A DNA stretch of 64,000 nucleotides from Dryocola sp051307055 (GTDB lineage Bacteria; Pseudomonadota; Gammaproteobacteria; Enterobacterales; Enterobacteriaceae): the NCBI RefSeq assembly GCF_051307055.1, contig NZ_CP149994.1, forward strand, positions 2,976,001-3,040,000, in the 5' to 3' direction. Under the pieces are notes generated by a model that ran no database searches, was not told the DNA's origin, and saw only the letters and a program-made list of their open reading frames with translations. The translations under genes and the position numbers were made by a program. This document shows positions 32,603-41,476 of the stretch, piece after piece; the stretch's first letter is position 1, and every line of letters starts with the position of its first letter.

Positions 32603-33285
32603 AGCTCGGCCCTCTTCACGCCTACAGAGTAGCGGCGTTCAAGCCAGAGCAGCACGCCGTTGGACAGCGTGGTAAACACCAGATAAATGATCCCGGCAAC
32701 AATCGCAAAATAGAACGGCTGCCAGGTCGTTTTTCCCGCCAGCTGCGTCGCTTTTACCACATCTTCCAGCCCTAATAACGAGACCAGCGCCGTCGCTTTC
32801 AGAATGACCTGCCAGTTGTTGCCGATGCCGGGCAAGGCGTAGCGCATCATGGCGGGGAACAGTATGCGGCGGAAGGTTTGCGATGCGGTAAAGCCAAAGG
32901 CCGTTGCAGCTTCGATATGCCCCTGCGGCACGGCGAGAAAAGCCCCGCGAAAGGTTTCGGTAAAATAAGCGCCGTAGATAAAACCCAGCGTAATAATGCC
33001 GGCTACCATCGGGTCGATATCAAACTGCGCCATGCCTAAGGCGTCGGTAATGCTGTTGAGCAGCATTTGCAGGCCATAGAAAATCAGCAGCATCAGCACT
33101 AAATCGGGCACGCCGCGGATAAGCGTGGTATAGCCTTCAAACACCAACGCCAGCGGGCGATTTTTTGATAATTTGGCACCCGCGCCGGCAAGACCAATCA
33201 CCACGGAGAGAAGAACGGAGCTTAGCGCCAGTTCCAGCGTGACGAGCGCCCCTTTAAATATCACTTCAGAAAAGCCATACAGCAT
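32599..33285 (-). CDS. hisQ: HisQ, histidine/basic amino acid ABC permease
   Basis: This 228-residue permease has five hydrophobic segments and the EAA motif HIEAATAFGFTASQTFRRILFP. With HisM it forms the membrane pore of the histidine and lysine/arginine/ornithine importer. It is separated from hisJ by 123 bp containing REP-type repeats. Confidence 0.97.
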   Translation of the reverse strand: MLYGFSEVIFKGALVTLELALSSVLLSVVIGLAGAGAKLSKNRPLALVFEGYTTLIRGVPDLVLMLLIFYGLQMLLNSITDALGMAQFDIDPMVAGIITLGFIYGAYFTETFRGAFLAVPQGHIEAATAFGFTASQTFRRILFPAMMRYALPGIGNNWQVILKATALVSLLGLEDVVKATQLAGKTTWQPFYFAIVAGIIYLVFTTLSNGVLLWLERRYSVGVKRAEL

Positions 33286-33329
33286 GGTGTGTATCCTGTC
33301 GTCAGTGTCTGCACAAATTCAGCTAAGCG

Positions 33330-33398
33330 TCGGACGGGAAGCACCGCTCACCCGCCGCAACTTTATCAACGGTGGACATCGCCTGCGCTTATCCACCC
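33330..33398. repeat. Pair of REP-like palindromes in the hisJ-hisQ intercistronic gap
   Basis: Two imperfect palindromes are seen, 33330-33358 (CGGACGGG ... CCCGCCG) and 33371-33397 (GGTGGA ... TCCACC). REP elements at exactly this place are known in Salmonella and E. coli, where they stabilise the upstream hisJ message. The binding protein is thereby made in excess of HisQMP. Confidence 0.75.
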
Positions 33399-33408
33399 TA
33401 TGACACTG

Positions 33409-34191
33409 TTAACCACCGTAAACATCGAAATCGAAATACTTCTTCGCCAGCTTCTCGTAGGTGCCGTCTTTGCGCATGTCGGCAAAGGCTTTGTTCAGCG
33501 CTTCACGCAGTTCGGTATCCTCTTTACGCAGCCCCATACCGGTGCCCACGCCAAAGAGCTTGTTGTCTTTAATGGAAGGGCCGCCAAACTGGTAATCTTT
33601 ACCGATTGGCTGTTTGAGGAAGCCTTCGCTGGCCGCGACTTCATCCTGGAAGGCGGCATCAATGCGGCCTGCCGTCAGGTCAGCGTAGATGGAGTCCTGG
33701 CCCTGATAAGAGACAATCTCGATGCCTTTCGGCGCCCAGTGAATATTGCCGTAGGTTTCCTGCGTGGTGCCCTGCAGCACGCCTACGCGTTTACCCTTCA
33801 GCGACTCAAGCGTTGGCTGAATAGACGAGCCTTTGGCTACCACCAGGCGGGAATCCGCGGCGTACAGCTTGTCGGTGAAGGCGATCTCCTGCTGGCGTTT
33901 TTCGGTGATAGAAAGCGACGACATAATAACGTCGATTTTTTTCGCCTTCAAAGAAGGGATCAGCGCATCAAGAGGGTTCTCAACGAAGGTACAGTTGGTT
34001 TCGATGCGTTTGCAGAGTTCTTTCGCCAGATCTATATCAAAACCGACTAGTTCACCCTGGGCATTTTTCGATTCAAACGGGGCATAGGTCGGATCGGTAC
34101 CGATACGGACGTTTTTGGGAATAGCGGCGAATGCTGTGGAAACGCTGGAAAATGCCAGCACCAGAGAAAGGGACAACACCAACTTTTTCAT
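33409..34191 (-). CDS. hisJ: HisJ, periplasmic histidine-binding protein
   Basis: The 260-residue precursor starts at the ATG at 34191 (AGGA 5-6 bases upstream) with a signal peptide MKKLVLSLSLVLAFSSVSTAFA, cleaved before AIPKNVRIG. It belongs to the polar amino acid binding family (SBP_bac_3) and contains FESKNAQGELVGFDIDLAKE and FVENPLDALIPSLKAKKID. The two Cys of LCKRIETNCTF form the conserved disulfide. It is closely related to the adjacent ArgT, an old tandem duplication. Confidence 0.97.
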   Translation of the reverse strand: MKKLVLSLSLVLAFSSVSTAFAAIPKNVRIGTDPTYAPFESKNAQGELVGFDIDLAKELCKRIETNCTFVENPLDALIPSLKAKKIDVIMSSLSITEKRQQEIAFTDKLYAADSRLVVAKGSSIQPTLESLKGKRVGVLQGTTQETYGNIHWAPKGIEIVSYQGQDSIYADLTAGRIDAAFQDEVAASEGFLKQPIGKDYQFGGPSIKDNKLFGVGTGMGLRKEDTELREALNKAFADMRKDGTYEKLAKKYFDFDVYGG

Positions 34192-34307
34192 AATTATCCT
34201 CAATAGACTGTCTTTTTAGCGCTAATGCCGTGTTCTGGCTAATCAGGTTGAATAAAATGCAATAAAAACGCGCAGCCAACAAGGCTCCGGCACTGCATTT
34301 TTATCCA

Positions 34308-34337
34308 GCCCGGTTAACAATATATGCATAACCGGGC
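34308..34337 (-). promoter_or_regulatory. Inverted repeat between argT and hisJ
   Basis: GCCCGGTTA (34308-34316) and TAACCGGGC (34329-34337) form a 9-bp stem with a 12-base loop, 20 bp after the argT stop. No T-run follows on the minus strand. It could be a weak terminator or a stability element that separates argT from hisJQMP expression. Confidence 0.6.
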
Positions 34338-34356
34338 CACAGACTACGGGAAAAAC

Positions 34357-35133
34357 TTATTCGCCGTAAACATTAAAGTCGAAGTACTTTTTGGCGAACT
34401 TGTCATAGGTGCCGTCTTTACGCATTTCAGCGAGCGCTTTATCGAAAGCAGCCTTTAGCTCGGCGTCATCTTTACGCAAACCGATGCCGGTGCCATCGCC
34501 AAAATACTGTTTGTTTTTCACGGCAGGCCCGGCAAAGGCGAACTCTTTACCCGCAGGCTGTTTCAGGAAACCTTCGCTGGCGGCGGTTTCATCCTGGAAC
34601 GCAGCATCCAGACGGCCCGCGGCGAGGTCAGAATAAATCAGGTCCTGGTTTGCGTAAGCCACCACGTCAATGCCCTTTGGACGCCACTCGGCGTTAGCAA
34701 AGGCTTCCTGAGTAGAGCCCTGCAGCACGCCGACGTGTTTCCCCTTCAGCGATTCAAGGGTCGGCTGGATTGGCGAGCCTTTGCTGGCGATCAGGCGTGG
34801 ATCCGCCGCATAGAGTTTGTCAGAGAAGGCAATTTCCTGCTGGCGTTTCTCAGTGATGGAGAGGGAGGAGATAATCGCGTCGATTTTCTTCGCTTTCAGG
34901 GACGGGATCAGCGCGTCAAAGTCGCTGCCTACCCAGGTACATTTGGTGTTGATGCGTTTGCAAAGCTCGTTACCAAGATCGATATCAAAGCCGACAAAAT
35001 CCCCTTTCGCATCCTTAGAAGAGAACGGGGCATAGGTGGCGTCCGTACCAATACGAACGTTCTGCGGAATTGCTGCGTAAACGGTGCTGGTAAGGCCCAG
35101 CAGCAAAGACAGAACGAGAACCTGCTTCTTCAT
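34357..35133 (-). CDS. argT: ArgT, periplasmic lysine/arginine/ornithine-binding protein
   Basis: This 258-residue precursor has signal peptide MKKQVLVLSLLLGLTSTVYA and belongs to the same binding-protein family as HisJ, with FSSKDAKGDFVGFDIDLGNEL and SDFDALIPSLKAKKIDAI. It delivers lysine, arginine and ornithine to HisQMP. A sigma-54 promoter element lies about 64-79 bp upstream of its start, consistent with the known nitrogen (NtrC) control of argT. Confidence 0.97.
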   Translation of the reverse strand: MKKQVLVLSLLLGLTSTVYAAIPQNVRIGTDATYAPFSSKDAKGDFVGFDIDLGNELCKRINTKCTWVGSDFDALIPSLKAKKIDAIISSLSITEKRQQEIAFSDKLYAADPRLIASKGSPIQPTLESLKGKHVGVLQGSTQEAFANAEWRPKGIDVVAYANQDLIYSDLAAGRLDAAFQDETAASEGFLKQPAGKEFAFAGPAVKNKQYFGDGTGIGLRKDDAELKAAFDKALAEMRKDGTYDKFAKKYFDFNVYGE

Positions 35134-35196
35134 AGATAACCCTCAAGTTGTCTCTTATTATGCGTGATGTTGTGTGATGTATTGCCAACGAGGAGT

Positions 35197-35212
35197 TGCA
35201 GTTCTCATGCCA
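35197..35212 (-). promoter_or_regulatory. Sigma-54 (-24/-12) promoter of argT
   Basis: Read on the minus strand TGGCAT-N5-CTGCA (35212 to 35197) matches the sigma-54 consensus TGGCAC-N5-TTGCA with correct GG and GC spacing. Transcription would start near 35186, about 53 bases before the argT ATG. Confidence 0.78.
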
Positions 35213-35398
35213 CTTTTCCCTGCGTAAAAGAAAGTGCGTGGTTTTATGTTAATAAAACGTTGCAACTCTGTCGTCTGGTTGAAAGATAGCAGGTCTGACG
35301 CAGGGACAAAGCCTTTACCGGGCAAAATGCGGACTAAATCTCTCAAAAGCGATCGGGGTTACAAAATTGCCCCAAATTGAGGCAGTCGGTTTTGTGAC

Positions 35399-35426
35399 GC
35401 ACCACGCTGGCGCACCATTCAGGTGC
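35399..35426. promoter_or_regulatory. Overlapping NtrC-like sites upstream of argT
   Basis: GCACC-N5-GGTGC at 35412-35426 is a perfect inverted repeat of the NtrC half-site type. GCACC-N5-GGCGC at 35399-35413 is a near match. They are about 215-235 bp upstream of the predicted sigma-54 start, an acceptable enhancer distance, and the right site runs into the 3' end of ubiX. The short 13-bp spacing of centres is unusual. Confidence 0.55.
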
Positions 35427-35988
35427 CCTGCCAGCGCGTAAATAAATCGGCAGGCAGATCGATGTCGAACTGATCCAGCACACGATTAACCGTCTGGTCG
35501 ATGAGGTCATTAAGCGTTTGCGGCCGATGGTAGAACGCAGGCACCGGCGGCATAATCACCGCGCCCAGTTCAGCGGCCTGCGTCATCAGACGCAAATGGC
35601 CAAGGTGCAGCGGGGTTTCACGCACGCAAAGCACCAGCGGACGACGCTCTTTAAGCACCACGTCGGCGGCGCGCGTCAACAGTCCGTCTGTATAACTGTG
35701 CACGATGCCGGAGAGAGTTTTGATTGAGCAGGGCAATACGACCATGCCGTGGGTCTTAAACGAGCCTGAAGATATATTTGCCGCGATATCGCGGGCATCG
35801 TGCACCACGCAGGCCAGAGCCTGGACGTCGCGCAGGGAGAGATCGGTTTCGAGGGTGAGGGTCTGCCGGGCCGCGTTGCTCATGATGAGATGGGTTTCCA
35901 CCTCCGGTACCTGTTGCAGCGCCTTAAGCAGCCGCACACCGTAAATCGCGCCGCTGGCACCTGAAATTCCAACAATTAACCGTTTCAT
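35419..35988 (-). CDS. ubiX: Flavin prenyltransferase UbiX
   Basis: UbiX makes prenylated FMN, the cofactor of the decarboxylase UbiD in ubiquinone synthesis. From the ATG at 35988 it has 189 residues, as in E. coli: MKRLIVGISGASGAIYGVRL is the flavin-binding start, and PCSIKTLSGIVHSYTDGLL and RETPLHLGHLRLM are family motifs. The frame stays open 20 codons upstream, but those are not conserved. It lies 93 bp downstream of purF. Confidence 0.96.
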   Translation of the reverse strand: MKRLIVGISGASGAIYGVRLLKALQQVPEVETHLIMSNAARQTLTLETDLSLRDVQALACVVHDARDIAANISSGSFKTHGMVVLPCSIKTLSGIVHSYTDGLLTRAADVVLKERRPLVLCVRETPLHLGHLRLMTQAAELGAVIMPPVPAFYHRPQTLNDLIDQTVNRVLDQFDIDLPADLFTRWQGT

Positions 35989-36081
35989 CTTTTTCAGCCC
36001 GTCGTCATTATCTGGGCTGACTTTGCCGCAAGATGAGGATGGATGCAAGAATCGCCCCCGGTTAAGAGGGCGATGAGGCCG

Positions 36082-37599
36082 TTAACCCTCGTTATGCATC
36101 TCTAAGTTTTCCACTTCGTTCTGTCGCAGCAGCGCTTTGGAATCATCGTTACGCAGGGATTCAAGATATTCAAGGTACTTGTGGTCCACGTCTTTGGTGA
36201 CGTAGACGCCGTTGAACACCGAACACTCAAACTGGGTGATATCCGGATTCTCGACGCGCACCGCTTCGATAAGATCGTCCAGATCCTGGAAAATCAGCCC
36301 GTCTGCGCCGATGATCTGGCGGATTTCATCCACTTCGCGGCCGTGAGCAATCAGCTCGTTGGCGCTTGGCATATCGATGCCGTAGACGTTCGGGAAGCGG
36401 ATTTCCGGTGCGGCGGAAGCCAGATAAACCTTCTTCGCGCCCGCTTCGCGCGCCATCTCGATAATCTGCTCGGAGGTGGTGCCGCGGACGATGGAGTCAT
36501 CCACCAGCAGCACGTTCTTGCCACGGAACTCGGCGCGGTTGGCGTTGAGTTTACGACGCACGGATTTACGGCGTAGATGCTGGCCCGGCATGATAAACGT
36601 GCGGCCAACGTAGCGGTTTTTTACGAAGCCCTGACGGTACGGCTTATCAAGAATACGGGCGATTTCCAGCGCGATATCGCAGGAGGTTTCCGGGATGGGA
36701 ATGACGACGTCGATATCCAGATCTTCCCACTCGCGGGCGATTTTTTCACCGAGTTTTTTGCCCATTTCCACGCGCGCGCTGTAAACGGAGATTTTATCGA
36801 TGAAGGAATCCGGACGCGCAAAGTAGACGTACTCAAACAGGCACGGGTTGCTGGTCGGGTTGTCGGCGCACTGGCGGGTGAACAGCTGCCCGGCCTCCGT
36901 GATGTACACCGCTTCGCCCGGCGCGACGTCGCGCAGGAATTCAAAGCCCAGGGTATCAAGCGCCACGCTCTCGGAGGCCACCATATATTCGGTGCGTCCG
37001 TCGCCCAGCTCGCGTTTGCCCATTACCAGCGGACGAATACCGTTTGGATCGCGAAAGGCGACCATGCCGTGCCCGATAATCATCGCCACGCAGGCGTAAG
37101 CGCCGCGAATCTGGCGGTTGGTGGCGGCGATGGCGGCAAAAATATTGTCTGCTTCCAGCGGATAATTGCGGAAGTTATCCAGCTCGCTGGCAAAAATGTT
37201 GAGCAGAATTTCAGAATCTGAGGTGGTGTTAATGTGGCGACGTTTCTCTTCGAACAGCTTTTTACGCAGTTCGTGAGCGTTGGTCAGATTGCCGTTGTGC
37301 GCAAGCGTAATACCGTACGGAGAGTTAACGTAAAAAGGCTGTGCTTCTGATGCGCTGGAACTGCCAGCGGTTGGATAGCGAACGTGGCCGATACCCATAT
37401 TACCCTGCATACGTTGCATGTGGCGGGCTTCAAATACATCGCTCACCAGGCCATTTGCTTTACGAAGACGGAAGCAATTTAAAGCATCAATGGTGACGAT
37501 GCCTGCGGCATCCTGCCCACGGTGCTGAAGCACCGTTAACGCGTCATAAATCGACTGGTTGACCGGCATGAAACCGGCGATACCGACAATACCGCACAT
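36082..37599 (-). CDS. purF: Amidophosphoribosyltransferase
   Basis: PurF catalyses the first step of purine synthesis, making phosphoribosylamine from PRPP and glutamine. The 505 residues contain Cys2 (nucleophile after Met removal) in MCGIVGIAG, the N-terminal glutamine amidotransferase domain, and the C-terminal phosphoribosyltransferase domain with the PRPP loop VLLVDDSIVRGTTS. It follows cvpA by 34 bp in the purine-regulated cvpA-purF operon. Confidence 0.98.
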   Translation of the reverse strand: MCGIVGIAGFMPVNQSIYDALTVLQHRGQDAAGIVTIDALNCFRLRKANGLVSDVFEARHMQRMQGNMGIGHVRYPTAGSSSASEAQPFYVNSPYGITLAHNGNLTNAHELRKKLFEEKRRHINTTSDSEILLNIFASELDNFRNYPLEADNIFAAIAATNRQIRGAYACVAMIIGHGMVAFRDPNGIRPLVMGKRELGDGRTEYMVASESVALDTLGFEFLRDVAPGEAVYITEAGQLFTRQCADNPTSNPCLFEYVYFARPDSFIDKISVYSARVEMGKKLGEKIAREWEDLDIDVVIPIPETSCDIALEIARILDKPYRQGFVKNRYVGRTFIMPGQHLRRKSVRRKLNANRAEFRGKNVLLVDDSIVRGTTSEQIIEMAREAGAKKVYLASAAPEIRFPNVYGIDMPSANELIAHGREVDEIRQIIGADGLIFQDLDDLIEAVRVENPDITQFECSVFNGVYVTKDVDHKYLEYLESLRNDDSKALLRQNEVENLEMHNEG

Positions 37600-37633
37600 G
37601 TTGTCTTTTCCTCATTAAGCCACAACCCCCGCC

Positions 37634-38122
37634 TTATGACCGGGGCAAGAAACTTGACGAGCTTTGCAGATAGTCAAAAAACCATCTGATGATGAAACTG
37701 AATTGCGGGATAAGCTGCGACTTTTGCCAGTCATCACTTTTCGAAAAACCGGTGAATGTATCAAGAAAGAACAGAATGGCGGCGACAATCAGCGCACCGC
37801 GTAGTGCTCCGAAACAGATCCCCAACACCCTGTCTGTACCCGACAGGCCGGTTTTCTCCACCAGCGCGCCAATCACATAGTTGACAATCGCGCCGACGAT
37901 AAGTGTCGCGATAAACAGTATCGCGATAGCAATCCCATTACGTACCAGTTCGTCTTCAAAGCCTGTGAACCAGACTGCCAGGTAAGTGTAGTAATGACTG
38001 GCGACAAAAAAAGCGCATCCCCAGGTCACCAGCGATAAAGCTTCGCGGACAAAGCCACGAATCACACTAACCAGAGCCGAAAAGCCGATAACAGCAATAA
38101 TGGCGTAATCTATCCAGACCAT
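37634..38122 (-). CDS. cvpA: CvpA, colicin V production membrane protein
   Basis: This 162-residue inner-membrane protein, starting MVWIDYAIIAVIGFS at 38122, has four hydrophobic segments. CvpA is needed for colicin V production and, in several enterics, for bile and envelope stress tolerance. The reading frame can be extended to a TTG at 38128, which is unlikely. It is the first gene of the cvpA-purF operon and has a PurR box upstream. Confidence 0.95.
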   Translation of the reverse strand: MVWIDYAIIAVIGFSALVSVIRGFVREALSLVTWGCAFFVASHYYTYLAVWFTGFEDELVRNGIAIAILFIATLIVGAIVNYVIGALVEKTGLSGTDRVLGICFGALRGALIVAAILFFLDTFTGFSKSDDWQKSQLIPQFSFIIRWFFDYLQSSSSFLPRS

Positions 38123-38180
38123 GACCAAATCTCGTGATAAATCGCCCTGACGTCCGGTTCGGGGCGCATTCTAACAGAAA

Positions 38181-38196
38181 AAGAAAACGTTTGCGT
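38181..38196 (-). promoter_or_regulatory. PurR operator of the cvpA-purF operon
   Basis: On the minus strand the sequence is ACGCAAACGTTTTCTT, a full match to the PurR consensus ACGCAAACGTTTNCNT. It lies 59-74 bp upstream of cvpA, where it would overlap the promoter, as in E. coli. Confidence 0.92.
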
Positions 38197-38224
38197 AGGG
38201 ATTTCCTGCCCCCGCGTAAATAAA

Positions 38225-38256
38225 TAATGGCGCTGAAAAAACGCTCAACGCCATTA
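38225..38256 (-). terminator. Terminator after dedD
   Basis: TAATGGCG (38225-38232) and CGCCATTA (38249-38256) form an 8-bp stem. On the minus strand it is followed by TTTATTTACG. It ends the accD-folC-dedD transcription unit before the cvpA promoter. Confidence 0.7.
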
Positions 38257-38284
38257 AAATTTTGCCTTTGTGAGCCGGGTATTT

Positions 38285-38378
38285 ATCCCCTCATCCTGTG
38301 CCTTTTCCCTACGGACAAGGGAACCTGACGGCTTCGTATTCTCCCTCTTCGTTTCAGGAAGAGGGCCGGGAACCCGAC
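38285..38378. repeat. Enterobacterial intergenic repeat-like sequence
   Basis: The segment contains CCCTCATCCTGTGCC, TTCCCT/AGGGAA and CTCCCTCTT/AAGAGGG pairs that fold into short stems. It resembles the pyrimidine-rich intergenic repeats common between enteric genes. It lies directly after the dedD stop. Family assignment is by appearance only. Confidence 0.4.
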
Positions 38379-38379
38379 A

Positions 38380-39084
38380 TTAGCGAACCGTGTAATTCAT
38401 CACCACGCCGTTCAGTCCGGAAAGCGAACTCAGCTCGCCTAAAGAGGACTTCAGCTTATCTTTTGAAGCATCCGGCCCGACCAGAATACGGGTGACCTTT
38501 CCCTGCACCGGCGTGGACGGCGAGGTGTAAACGCGGAACCCGGCGCCACGCAGTTTAGCAACAATTTCATTTACTTTGTCGGCATTTTTGAGCGCGCCCA
38601 GCTGTACAACATACGCTTTCCCGGTTGGGGCTGGCAGCTCTTCCTGCTTGACAGGTTTCTCTGCCTGAGGCGCTGGCGCGGTTTGATCGGCCGAAGGCTT
38701 CGTCTGCGGCTTTTCGACCGGCTTAGGCTTTGGCTTCTCGGCAGCAGGCTTAGGCTGAGACGGTTTTTCTTGCGTGACCGGGACTTCATCGATGTCCACG
38801 CCGCTTGCTCCCGGAAGCGTTGCCGAATCTAAGCCTGGCGCAAAGGCGTTACCGGCCTGAACCTCTGCCGCCGCCCCTTCCGGGGGCTGAGAAGGCAGAG
38901 CCTGAGTTGCCGCAGGCAGCATGTCAGGCTCATCCGTATCGCCAGGTTTTGGCACCAGCGGAATGGCCGCAAACTCATCCTGATAATGTTTTTTCTGGCC
39001 ATCAAGCAGGCCGGGCAGCACGATGACGCCCAGCGCGACCAGAATAATGGTTCCGACTAATCGGTTTTGAAACTTACTCGCCAC
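38380..39084 (-). CDS. dedD: DedD, SPOR-domain cell division protein
   Basis: This 234-residue protein has a short cytoplasmic start, one membrane segment (NRLVGTIILVALGVIVLPGLL), a long Pro/Lys/Glu-rich linker (about 60-150, with many KPKP repeats) and a C-terminal SPOR domain (AYVVQLGALKNADKVNEIVAKL) that binds denuded septal peptidoglycan. It is longer than the 220-residue E. coli protein because of the linker. Its start overlaps the folC stop by 11 bp. Confidence 0.95.
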   Translation of the reverse strand: MASKFQNRLVGTIILVALGVIVLPGLLDGQKKHYQDEFAAIPLVPKPGDTDEPDMLPAATQALPSQPPEGAAAEVQAGNAFAPGLDSATLPGASGVDIDEVPVTQEKPSQPKPAAEKPKPKPVEKPQTKPSADQTAPAPQAEKPVKQEELPAPTGKAYVVQLGALKNADKVNEIVAKLRGAGFRVYTSPSTPVQGKVTRILVGPDASKDKLKSSLGELSSLSGLNGVVMNYTVR

Positions 39085-40342
39085 CTGCCCTCCCCGCGTC
39101 CAGCGCTTCCATTACGTGGGCTACCGTGTGGAATGAACCACACACCAGCACGGTATCATTCGCCGTGGCTGCCGCCATTGCAGCAGACCAGGCCTGAGCC
39201 ACGCTGTCATAGACTTCTCCGGCGCCCAGATGTTCCACCAGCTGCTGCGCTGTGGCACCGCGTGGCCCTTCCAGTGGAGCACAATACCAGCTATCGACCT
39301 GAGCCGCCAAACAGGCCAGCGTGCCCGCAATATCTTTATCGTGCAGCATGCCGATCACCGCCAGCACGCGCCCCTGTTTTGGCAACTGCGCAAGCCTGTC
39401 AGCAAGGTAAGCCGCAGCGTGCGGATTATGCGCCACGTCCAGAATAACGCGCGGCGCCTCGGAAACGATCTGGAAGCGACCCGGCAGGGTAGCATGCTCT
39501 ATGCCGTCGCGAATGGCGGCGTCGCTAACGTTCAGCCAGCTTGCGCGCAGCGCGGCCAGCGCTGTAGCGGCGTTCGGCTGCGGCACTAGCGGCAGCGGAA
39601 GGCCGGTAAGCTCGCCCTGCCCGTCTTTAAAGCTCCAGCTATTCGCCCCGACGCTATAAGACCAGTCCACGCCGCGACGCAGCAGCTGTGCGCCCTTCTC
39701 AGACGCAACATCCGCGATGGTGTGCGGCATATCCGGCTCGCCAACAACGGCAGGTTTTCCACTGCGGAATATCCCCGCCTTTTCGCGACCAATGCTTTCG
39801 CGATCCGGCCCCAGCCAGTCGGTGTGATCAAGCGCGATGCTGGTCACTACGGCGACGTCGGCATCAACGATATTCGTGGCGTCCAGACGGCCGCCCAGCC
39901 CGACTTCAAGGATAACCACATCCACGTTCAACTGCTTAAACAGCAGCAGCGCGGAAAGCGTGCTGTATTCAAAATAGGTGAGCGAGGTCTCCCCGCGCGC
40001 GGCTTCAACCTGCGCAAAAGCTGCGGTGTGCCAGGCCTCGTCCAGCTCTTCATTTTGTATGCGCACGCGCTCGGTGTAGCGCACCAGATGCGGGGAGCTG
40101 TAGACGCCCACGCTGTAGCCCTCTGCAATTAGCACGCTTTCAAGGATGCGGCAGGTGGTGCCCTTGCCGTTGGTTCCGGCGACGGTAAAGACCGTTGGAG
40201 CAGGCTTAAGCACATCGAGCGTCGCCGCCACTTTTTCCACGCGCTCAAGGCCAAGCTCGATGGCGCGGGAGTGAAGATTTTCCAGATAACAAAGCCACGT
40301 GGCCAGAGGCGACGTGGCTTGAGGGATAAGATGTTTTTCCAT
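39074..40342 (-). CDS. folC: Bifunctional folylpolyglutamate/dihydrofolate synthase
   Basis: FolC adds glutamate to dihydropteroate and to folates. From the ATG at 40342 it has 422 residues, as in E. coli. TVAGTNGKGTTCRILES is the ATP-binding P-loop, LTYFEYSTLSALLLFK and ILEVGLGGRLDATNIVD are Mur-ligase family motifs, and LDVAHNPHAAAYLA is in the C-terminal domain. The frame is open for 11 further codons upstream, which are not conserved. It lies 75 bp after accD, with dedD following. Confidence 0.96.
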   Translation of the reverse strand: MEKHLIPQATSPLATWLCYLENLHSRAIELGLERVEKVAATLDVLKPAPTVFTVAGTNGKGTTCRILESVLIAEGYSVGVYSSPHLVRYTERVRIQNEELDEAWHTAAFAQVEAARGETSLTYFEYSTLSALLLFKQLNVDVVILEVGLGGRLDATNIVDADVAVVTSIALDHTDWLGPDRESIGREKAGIFRSGKPAVVGEPDMPHTIADVASEKGAQLLRRGVDWSYSVGANSWSFKDGQGELTGLPLPLVPQPNAATALAALRASWLNVSDAAIRDGIEHATLPGRFQIVSEAPRVILDVAHNPHAAAYLADRLAQLPKQGRVLAVIGMLHDKDIAGTLACLAAQVDSWYCAPLEGPRGATAQQLVEHLGAGEVYDSVAQAWSAAMAAATANDTVLVCGSFHTVAHVMEALDAGRAGGE

Positions 40343-40417
40343 GATACCCGTTGCCTGCGGTTCAATACGGTTCAAGAAAAAAGGCAGTTCCGCGAGCGGC
40401 CCTGCCTTGGTTGACTG

Positions 40418-41338
40418 TCAGGCCTCTTGACCCTCTTCCGGCGCTGGCGGAACCACAACAGGCTCAGCCGGCGCTTCCGGATCCGGTGCCGGCAAATTCA
40501 TGAATTTGGCCAGCACGCTTGCCAGCTTCAGACGCAAATCAGGACGGCGCACGATCATGTCGATCGCCCCTTTTTCGATCAGGAATTCGCTGCGCTGGAA
40601 GCCCGGCGGCAGTTTTTCACGCACGGTCTGTTCGATAACGCGCGGGCCGGCAAAGCCGATTAACGCTTTTGGCTCTGCGATGTTCAGGTCGCCAAGCATG
40701 GCGAAACTTGCCGATACGCCGCCCATAGTCGGGTCGGTCAGCACGGAGATATACGGCAGACCACGCTCCTGCATCTTCGCCAGCGCGGCGCTGGTTTTCG
40801 CCATCTGCATCAGCGACATCAGCGCTTCCTGCATACGGGCGCCGCCGGAAGCGGAGAAACAGATCATCGGGCAGTTATCTTCCAGCGCCTGCTCAACGGC
40901 ACGAACAAAGCGCGCGCCGACAACAGAGCCCATAGAACCGCCCATAAAGGCGAACTCAAAGGCTACGGCGACAACGGGCATGCCGTGAAGCGTTCCCTTC
41001 ATCACCACCAGCGCGTCTTTTTCGCCGGTCTCTTTCTGGGCGGATGCCAGACGGTCTTTGTATTTTTTAGAATCTTTGAACTTCAGCACATCTTTTGGCT
41101 CAAGCTCGCTTCCCAGCTCCACCATAGAGTCTTCGTCTAACAGGCTGTGCAGACGCTCACGCGCAGCCATACGCATATGGTGATCGCACTTAGGGCAGAC
41201 CTCAAGATTGCGTTCCAGCTCGGCGCGGTACAGGACCTGGCCGCAGCTGTCGCACTTGGTCCACACCCCTTCAGGGATGCTCGCCTTGCGGGTGGGAGTA
41301 ATATTGCTCTTATTGAGAATTCGTTCAATCCAGCTCAT
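40418..41338 (-). CDS. accD: Acetyl-CoA carboxylase, carboxyltransferase beta subunit
   Basis: AccD, with AccA, transfers the carboxyl group from biotin to acetyl-CoA to make malonyl-CoA. The 306 residues include the N-terminal zinc ribbon with Cys29, Cys32, Cys48 and Cys51 and the crotonase-like fold with CFSASGGARMQEALMSLMQM. The C-terminal tail is Pro/Glu rich. It stands between dedA and folC, all minus strand, as in E. coli. Confidence 0.97.
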   Translation of the reverse strand: MSWIERILNKSNITPTRKASIPEGVWTKCDSCGQVLYRAELERNLEVCPKCDHHMRMAARERLHSLLDEDSMVELGSELEPKDVLKFKDSKKYKDRLASAQKETGEKDALVVMKGTLHGMPVVAVAFEFAFMGGSMGSVVGARFVRAVEQALEDNCPMICFSASGGARMQEALMSLMQMAKTSAALAKMQERGLPYISVLTDPTMGGVSASFAMLGDLNIAEPKALIGFAGPRVIEQTVREKLPPGFQRSEFLIEKGAIDMIVRRPDLRLKLASVLAKFMNLPAPDPEAPAEPVVVPPAPEEGQEA

Positions 41339-41476
41339 TGATGACCTTTCTGCTTGAACCTGGTCGATGCCAGTTTTTCTGCGGCAGTGTGACCTGCCCC
41401 AGACCGTAAATGGTGCTCATTAAAACATAACGGCCCGCGACTTTGGATAAAAAAGTGGTCGAACCGCGCTATGGAG

